NCBI RefSeq assembly: GCF_000306765.2
Contig: NC_017941.2
Coordinates: forward strand, 310,001 to 374,000
Reading direction: 5' to 3'
DNA: 64,000 nt
Source of the DNA: Haloferax mediterranei ATCC 33500
GTDB taxonomy: Archaea; Halobacteriota; Halobacteria; Halobacteriales; Haloferacaceae
Part shown: piece after piece, positions 59,250 through 64,000 of the stretch
Numbering within the stretch: the first letter of the stretch is position 1
Layout: each line of letters opens with the position of its first letter
Notes under the pieces: model-generated
What the model saw: the letters and a program-made list of their open reading frames with translations, nothing else
The model's database searches: none
What the model was told of the DNA's origin: nothing
Position numbers and translations under genes: made by a program

Positions 59250-59401
59250 GGAACTCGAGAACGCAATCGACAAGAAACAACAGATTTCAGTCGTTCCGGC
59301 CTGACAGCGGGGACAACCACTCGTCGGCCGATTTCGACTACTTCGGCACGTCGCAACTGGTTTCTCGTGATACCGACTGCGAAGTGTGGGTGTGATTCTG
59401 G

Positions 59402-59695
59402 TTATTCAGCGCAGCAGGCTTTTTCCTTTCCGCCGTCTGCTTTCGCCTGCGCTTGCTTCGGTGCGAGGTCGGTTAGCTGATAGAGATTCTGACGAGCGTC
59501 GGCGAAGTAGACATCCTCGTCGACGATGCCGATTCCTTCCAGTCGTTCGAGTGCGTAGCGAACAGTTCGGGCCGAGAGCATCGATTCCTGCACGATGCCC
59601 TTCTGGGTGAGCGGACCGTTGTATTCGAGTACCTTGAAAACAAGCTTCGCACTCGGTGGGAGGTCGTCGAGACTCTCCTCTTCTGTTCCAGTCAT
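59402..59695 (-). CDS. Winged-helix regulator-like protein
   Basis: 97 residues. SLDDLPPSAKLVFKVLEYNGPLTQKGIVQESMLSARTVRYALERLEGIGIVDEDVYFADARQNLYQL is a MarR/ArsR-like winged helix. The tail carries a Cys-Cys (EKACCAE). The start at 59695 (MTGTEEES) lies about 27 bp after a TATA-like ggtttatg. Divergent from the EMC6-like/ABCE1 pair, which it might regulate. Confidence 0.8.
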   Translation of the reverse strand: MTGTEEESLDDLPPSAKLVFKVLEYNGPLTQKGIVQESMLSARTVRYALERLEGIGIVDEDVYFADARQNLYQLTDLAPKQAQAKADGGKEKACCAE

Positions 59696-59819
59696 CGTTA
59701 CGAATCGAAACGCGCAACCAGCATAAACCTTGTTGGCCGGGATTGGCCGACAACGCTTTATCGCCGGATGCGACGGAAGGAACGAACGCCTTTTGATGCC
59801 GGATACCGGACGAGGACAC

Positions 59820-60134
59820 ATGGCCACGGAAACGCAGACCGGTCTCTCCAGTCATATTCGTGGAGTGACGGTCACGACACTCGCCTGCCTCTCCGGCATC
59901 GCCGCAGCGGTGCTTTCCGGGGTTCTGGTGGGGACGACCGCCGAGGCCGCGACCAATCAGTTGGCCGTGGGTATTCTCGGTGCGTTCGTTCTCGCACAGT
60001 TCCCGGTGCTCCGCGTCATCGGTGTCGATGTCAACGGGTTCGGGGCGAAGGACTACATCTACGTCGTGTTCATGACCTTCGCGCTCTGGTTCATCTCGTT
60101 CGCCATCCTGCTGACCTCAGGTGTTCAGCTCTAA
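59820..60134 (+). CDS. EMC6-like small membrane protein
   Basis: 104 residues with three membrane helices: VTVTTLACLSGIAAAVLSGVLVG, LAVGILGAFVLAQFPVLRVIGV and YIYVVFMTFALWFISFAILLTSG. The layout and the KDYIYVVFMTFALWF end recall EMC6, a subunit of the ER membrane insertase complex found in archaea; this is recognition by eye. It is 2 bp from the ABCE1 gene, so it may be co-expressed with it. Confidence 0.65.
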   Translation: MATETQTGLSSHIRGVTVTTLACLSGIAAAVLSGVLVGTTAEAATNQLAVGILGAFVLAQFPVLRVIGVDVNGFGAKDYIYVVFMTFALWFISFAILLTSGVQL

Positions 60135-60136
60135 CA

Positions 60137-61951
60137 ATGGCTGACGATAGTATCGCCGTCGTCGACTTGGACCGGTGTTCCCCGGACCGCTGTAGCTACG
60201 AGTGCTCGAACTTCTGTCCGCCCAACCGGACGGGCAAAGAGTGCATCACGCTTCGCGGCGAGGACGCCGAACAGGGCGGTCCCGACCAGGTCCGCATCTC
60301 CGAGGAAATCTGTCTCGGTGAGACCTGTGGTATCTGTGTCGAGAAGTGTCCCTTCGACGCTATCGAAATCATCAACCTCCCGTCCGAACTGGACGAGGAC
60401 CCGACCCATCGGTACGGCGAGAACGCCTTCTCGCTGTACGGACTGCCCGTCCCCGAATCGGGGTCTGTCACGGGTATCCTCGGCCCGAACGGTATCGGGA
60501 AGACGACCGCCGTCCGCGCCCTCGCCGGCGAGATGGTGCCGAACCTCGGCAACTACGACGACGAACCGTCGTGGGAGGCCGTCCTCGACCGCTTCCGCGG
60601 TACCGAACTCCAGAATTACGTCGAGCAAGTCCGCGACGGCGAGGTCACCATCGCCCGCAAGCCGCAGTACGTCGACCAGATTCCCAAGCAGTTCGACGGG
60701 AAAGCCCGCGAACTCTTGGAGGCGACCGACGAACGCGGCGCGCTCGATTCTTACATCGACCGCCTCGACATCGGCCCGGTCGTCGACAACCACATCGACA
60801 CGCTCTCCGGCGGGGAACTCCAGCGCGTCGCGCTCGCAGCGACCCTCGCCCGCGACCGCGACTTCTACTTCCTCGACGAGATTTCGCCGTACCTCGACAT
60901 CGGCCAGCGCGTCACTGCGGCGCGTCTCATCCGAGAACTCGCCGAGGATGAAGACCGCGCAGTGCTCGTGGTCGAACACGACCTCGCCATCCTCGACCTC
61001 CTCGCCGACACGCTCCACGTCGCGTACGGTGAACCCGGCGCGTACGGTGTCGTCACGGACCCCAAATCGGTCCGGAACGGCATCAACGAGTATCTGAAAG
61101 GATACCTCACGAACGAGAACATGCGTATCCGCCCGGAGGCAATCACCTTCGAGGAACACGCGCCGCGCGAGACCACGAAGGCCGAACCCCTCATCGAGTA
61201 CCCCGAACTGAGCAAGTCCTACGGCGACGGAGAGTTCTCCCTCGACGTCGATTCGGGGACCATCTACAACGGCGAAGTCCTCGGTATCGTCGGCCCGAAC
61301 GGGATTGGTAAATCCACGCTCGCTCAACTGTTCACGGGCGACCTGACGCCCGACATGGGCGAACTCGACTTCGCGCTCGACATCTCGTACAAGCCGCAGT
61401 ACATCGAAATCGACCAGCCGATGCGCGTGGACGCCTTCCTGTCGTCCATCACCGACCAGTTCGGCTCGTCGTACTGGAACACGGAAATTGCGAACCCGTT
61501 GCAACTCAACCGCATCATGGAGCGCAACCTCACCGACCTCTCCGGCGGTGAGCGCCAGCGCGTCGCTATCGCCGCGTGTCTCTCGCAGAACGCCGACCTC
61601 TACCTGCTCGACGAACCGTCGGCCCACCTCGACGTCGAACAGCGCGTGCAGGCCACGTCGGCCATTCGCCGCTACGCCGAGAACCACGACGCGACGGTCA
61701 TGGTCATCGACCACGACATCTACATGATGGACCTGCTGGCGGACCGCCTGATGGTCTTCGACGGCGAACCGTCTATCGAGGGGCACGCTTCGAAGCCACA
61801 GGAGATGCGAAACGGCATGAACGACTTCCTGTCGGACCTCGACATCACGTTCCGCCGCGACGAGCGCACTTCGCGCCCGCGCATCAACAAGCCCGAATCA
61901 CAACTCGACCGCGAGCAGAAGCGCTCCGGCGAGTACTACTACGCCGAATAG
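60137..61951 (+). CDS. Ribosome recycling/biogenesis ATPase ABCE1 (RLI)
   Basis: 604 residues. Two [4Fe-4S] clusters from the N-terminal Cys sets (DRCSPDRCSYECSNFCP and GETCGICVEKCPFDA), then two ABC domains: Walker A GPNGIGKTTA and GPNGIGKSTLA, signatures LSGGELQRVALA and LSGGERQRVAIA. ABCE1 splits ribosomes after termination. The start at 60137 (MADDSIAVVDLDRCS) is the family start; the same frame is open upstream but not conserved. Confidence 0.97.
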   Translation: MADDSIAVVDLDRCSPDRCSYECSNFCPPNRTGKECITLRGEDAEQGGPDQVRISEEICLGETCGICVEKCPFDAIEIINLPSELDEDPTHRYGENAFSLYGLPVPESGSVTGILGPNGIGKTTAVRALAGEMVPNLGNYDDEPSWEAVLDRFRGTELQNYVEQVRDGEVTIARKPQYVDQIPKQFDGKARELLEATDERGALDSYIDRLDIGPVVDNHIDTLSGGELQRVALAATLARDRDFYFLDEISPYLDIGQRVTAARLIRELAEDEDRAVLVVEHDLAILDLLADTLHVAYGEPGAYGVVTDPKSVRNGINEYLKGYLTNENMRIRPEAITFEEHAPRETTKAEPLIEYPELSKSYGDGEFSLDVDSGTIYNGEVLGIVGPNGIGKSTLAQLFTGDLTPDMGELDFALDISYKPQYIEIDQPMRVDAFLSSITDQFGSSYWNTEIANPLQLNRIMERNLTDLSGGERQRVAIAACLSQNADLYLLDEPSAHLDVEQRVQATSAIRRYAENHDATVMVIDHDIYMMDLLADRLMVFDGEPSIEGHASKPQEMRNGMNDFLSDLDITFRRDERTSRPRINKPESQLDREQKRSGEYYYAE

Positions 61952-62123
61952 TCGGACTCGTCGTCCGCGATGCGGACGACCCAGCGTTTCCGTTTTCCGG
62001 TCCACCGCTCTCGTCAGTTACGTTCACAGACACCTCTTCGTCAGTTACGTCCCCGACGGCCATCGCGTCGGTCACACCCGTGTCACTGGCATGCCTTTGG
62101 CGCTCACGCACCAAGGGTCGGTC

Positions 62124-62981
62124 ATGACTGACACCGCTACCGAGACGCCGGCACTCACGGATGCGACTCACCCCGGCCGGGTCGCACTCCGTGTCGGGTC
62201 ACTTGACCGCGTTGTCCCGTTTTACCGGGACGTGGTTGGCCTCGCAGTCGAACGCTATGGGTCCCGCGCCGTGCTCTCGGCCGGAAACACACCCCTTGTC
62301 GTCCTGAACGAAGCTCCGGACGCACCGCCCCGCGCCGGAGACCAGGCCGGGTTGTTCCACCTCGCTATCCGTGTTCCCGACCGGGGTGCACTCGGCGATG
62401 TACTCGACCGCATCCGCGACGGTGCGACCCTCTCGGGTGCGTCAGACCACCTCGTGAGCGAGGCGCTCTACCTCCGCGACCCCGAAGGCAACGGGGTCGA
62501 AATCTACCGCGACCGTCCGCGCGAGGAGTGGCCGACGAAAGACGACGGCCGCGTGAAGATGGACACGCTTCCGCTCGACCTCGATTCGGTGCTGGCGGAC
62601 GCACACGGCGACGACCGTGCTCCCGTCGGAACCGACCTCGGACACGTCCACCTCGAAGTAACCGACCTTGGCCGCGCCCTCGACTTCTACGTCGATGCGC
62701 TCGGGATGAACCTCCGCGATGACGGGTACCCGAATGCCGCGTTCGTCGCTGCCGGCGGATACCACCACCACGTCGGCTTGAACCGGTGGAACGACCGGCG
62801 CGCACCCGCGGGTGAGAGTCACGGTATCCAGTGGTTCGAAGTCGTCGTTCCCGACGCCGAGACACTCACCGCGGTCCGCGATTCGTTGGAAGAACACGGG
62901 TACGCAGTCGAGGGTGACGGCGACTCGCTTTCCGTCTCTGACCCGGACGGGATTGGTGTCCGCGTGGCACTCGAACCGTAA
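62124..62981 (+). CDS. VOC family protein, extradiol-dioxygenase-like
   Basis: 285 residues. Two vicinal-oxygen-chelate halves: GRVALRVGSLDRVVPFYRDVVGL with GLFHLAIRVPD, and GHVHLEVTDLGRALDFYVDALGMNL with YHHHVGLNRW. His and Glu pairs in each half fit metal binding as in CatE-like dioxygenases and glyoxalases. Substrate unknown. The start at 62124 (MTDTATETP) is chosen; an ATG 33 bp upstream is possible. Confidence 0.85.
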   Translation: MTDTATETPALTDATHPGRVALRVGSLDRVVPFYRDVVGLAVERYGSRAVLSAGNTPLVVLNEAPDAPPRAGDQAGLFHLAIRVPDRGALGDVLDRIRDGATLSGASDHLVSEALYLRDPEGNGVEIYRDRPREEWPTKDDGRVKMDTLPLDLDSVLADAHGDDRAPVGTDLGHVHLEVTDLGRALDFYVDALGMNLRDDGYPNAAFVAAGGYHHHVGLNRWNDRRAPAGESHGIQWFEVVVPDAETLTAVRDSLEEHGYAVEGDGDSLSVSDPDGIGVRVALEP

Positions 62982-63035
62982 TCCGTCGTTATCACGGAAG
63001 GAACCATTTTGTCACTGGTCCACCAAGTGTGTGGC

Positions 63036-63518
63036 ATGATACCTGATGGCTCAGGTGATCGCCGGAACGGCCTCAAACTCCGAAGCCCGGCGTTTGACAA
63101 GGGGAGTTCGATTCCCCGGAAATACGGCTACACGAACCAGAACGTAAGTCCTCCGCTCCAAATCAGCGGCGTCCCGTCGGATACAGCGTCACTGGCGCTC
63201 GTGATGGACGACCCCGACGCGGTGAAGCCGGCGGGGAAGGTGTGGGACCACTGGGTCGTCTGGAATATCGACCCCGAGACTACCGACATCGCCGAGGGAG
63301 AGTCACCAACGGGTGCGACCGAAGGGAAAAACAGCTACGGTGAACGCGGATACGGCGGTCCCAACCCGCCGGACGGAGAACACACCTACCGGTTCCTCCT
63401 GTACGCGCTCGATACCACGCTTGACCTCAGCGCGGGTGCGACGAAAGCGGACCTGAAGACGGCGATTTCGGGGCACGTGCTCGCCGAGACGCAGTTGACC
63501 GGAACGTACGCGCCGTGA
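63036..63518 (+). CDS. PEBP (YbhB/YbcL) family protein
   Basis: 160 residues. KLRSPAFDKGSSIPRKYGYTNQNVSPPLQISGVPSDTASLALVMDDPDA, then WDHWVVWNID, GYGGPNPPDGEHTYRFLLYALD and a C-terminal HVLAETQLTGTYAP are the conserved phosphatidylethanolamine-binding-protein pattern (ligand pocket DPD, HW and GPxPP). The cellular role in archaea is unknown. The start at 63036 (MIPDGSGDR) is chosen over 63009. Confidence 0.9.
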   Translation: MIPDGSGDRRNGLKLRSPAFDKGSSIPRKYGYTNQNVSPPLQISGVPSDTASLALVMDDPDAVKPAGKVWDHWVVWNIDPETTDIAEGESPTGATEGKNSYGERGYGGPNPPDGEHTYRFLLYALDTTLDLSAGATKADLKTAISGHVLAETQLTGTYAP

Positions 63519-63542
63519 GTCGGTCGCACGAGCGAGCACGAA

Positions 63543-64000
63543 CTATTCGACTCGTTCGACGACCGCGCTCTCACCTTCGTCTCGCACATCGACCTCGTAG
63601 CCGAAGGCTCGAATCACGTCGAGATTCGTCCGGACGTGTTCGGTTACTTCGGGAATCCGAACGCGTCCACCCACGAGGGCGACCCAGACGAGCAGTTGGT
63701 CGGCCATATGATGGTCGACGGGTGCGTCGCCGCGGTACCAGTCGAGAAACGATTCGGCCGCTTTTTCTCCGACCGCCTCGGCCGGGACGCCGCGTTCGCC
63801 GTAAGCGTCAAAGCCAGCTACGATGTCGCCAGACCGCGCAACGACGACCACTGCCGTTCCGGGTGACGTACTTTCGACGGCGGAGACGGACGACCGAACC
63901 GGGGCTTCGATGTCCGCCCCGGCCAGTGCGTCTCGGACGCCTTCGACCTGCCGCTCCCCGACAGATGCGTCGGAAAGTGCCTCGCTGGCGACCGAGTAGA
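63543..64000 (-). CDS. rtcA: RNA 3'-terminal phosphate cyclase, C-terminal part (5' end outside window)
   Basis: The last 152 residues are present; the gene continues beyond base 64000. The motif APVDHHMADQLLVWVALVGG contains the His-x-x-x-Asp-Gln of the RtcA nucleotidyl-His site, and the ending IPEVTEHVRTNLDVIRAFGYEV is typical. RtcA converts RNA 3'-phosphate to the 2',3'-cyclic phosphate using ATP. Its stop is at 63543-63545, convergent with the PEBP gene. Confidence 0.93.
   Translation of the reverse strand, partial: YSVASEALSDASVGERQVEGVRDALAGADIEAPVRSSVSAVESTSPGTAVVVVARSGDIVAGFDAYGERGVPAEAVGEKAAESFLDWYRGDAPVDHHMADQLLVWVALVGGRVRIPEVTEHVRTNLDVIRAFGYEVDVRDEGESAVVERVE

Overview
The window reads as a chromosomal segment of a haloarchaeon, most likely the genus Haloferax. 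The evidence is high GC, a strongly acidic proteome, RNA polymerase genes split into B''/B' and A'/A'', archaeal-type elongation factors, haloarchaea-restricted small proteins, and many leaderless genes with a TATA-like element about 26-30 bp upstream of the start codon. Gene content and order match what I recall of the Haloferax volcanii rpo/str-sepF-uvrA-uvrD region. Almost everything is core genome. I see no transposase, integrase, provirus or CRISPR array.

Region 1 (1-17.8 kb) is information processing: two tandem tRNA-Asp genes, rpoH-rpoB''-rpoB'-rpoA'-rpoA''-nusA, rps12-rps7, a putative metalloprotease-like protein, EF-2, an ACT-domain protein with homoserine dehydrogenase (preceded by a candidate leaderless leader ORF), EF-1alpha-rps10 and tRNA-Ala(CGC). 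Two places near tRNAs carry hairpins made of tRNA 3'-end or T-arm sequence.

Region 2 (17.8-24.7 kb) holds a receiver-PAS-PAS-GAF signalling protein without an output domain, several small haloarchaeal proteins, a minimal RNase R, a PUA-domain RNA-binding protein, a DUF1028 protein with an expanded His-rich repeat, and the division protein SepF. Region 3 (24.7-41.5 kb) holds uvrA, a secreted CARDB/NEW3-like surface protein, an ABC-2 transporter pair, a BNR-repeat propeller, a geranylgeranyl-reductase-like flavoprotein, a YgfZ/GcvT-like protein, several haloarchaeal DUF proteins, a UspA protein, a ROK glucokinase whose 3' end lies in a 59-bp tandem array, a Tat-exported LVIVD propeller and an Nfu protein.

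Region 4 (41.6-64 kb) holds a HAD protein, FAU-1 ribonuclease, a PrsW-type membrane protease, riboflavin synthase, a DUF502 protein, an SLC13 transporter, a degenerate M24 protein next to uvrD, M32 and M20 peptidases, a methyl-accepting transducer, a PIN-ATPase-KH protein with an apparent C-terminal frameshift, a winged-helix regulator, an EMC6-like membrane protein next to ABCE1, a VOC protein, a PEBP protein and the 3' end of rtcA.

I found no large undescribed multi-gene system. The most interesting signals are local: the PIN-ATPase frameshift in a G run, the Thr-Thr-Met leader ORF with a hairpin before the homoserine dehydrogenase operon, the 59-bp tandem terminator array, the tRNA-Ala 3'-end duplication (a possible empty att site), the pseudo-M24 protein in the uvrD operon, and an inverted repeat straddling the uspA TATA box. 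Very long antisense ORFs are common here and are treated as codon-bias shadows.
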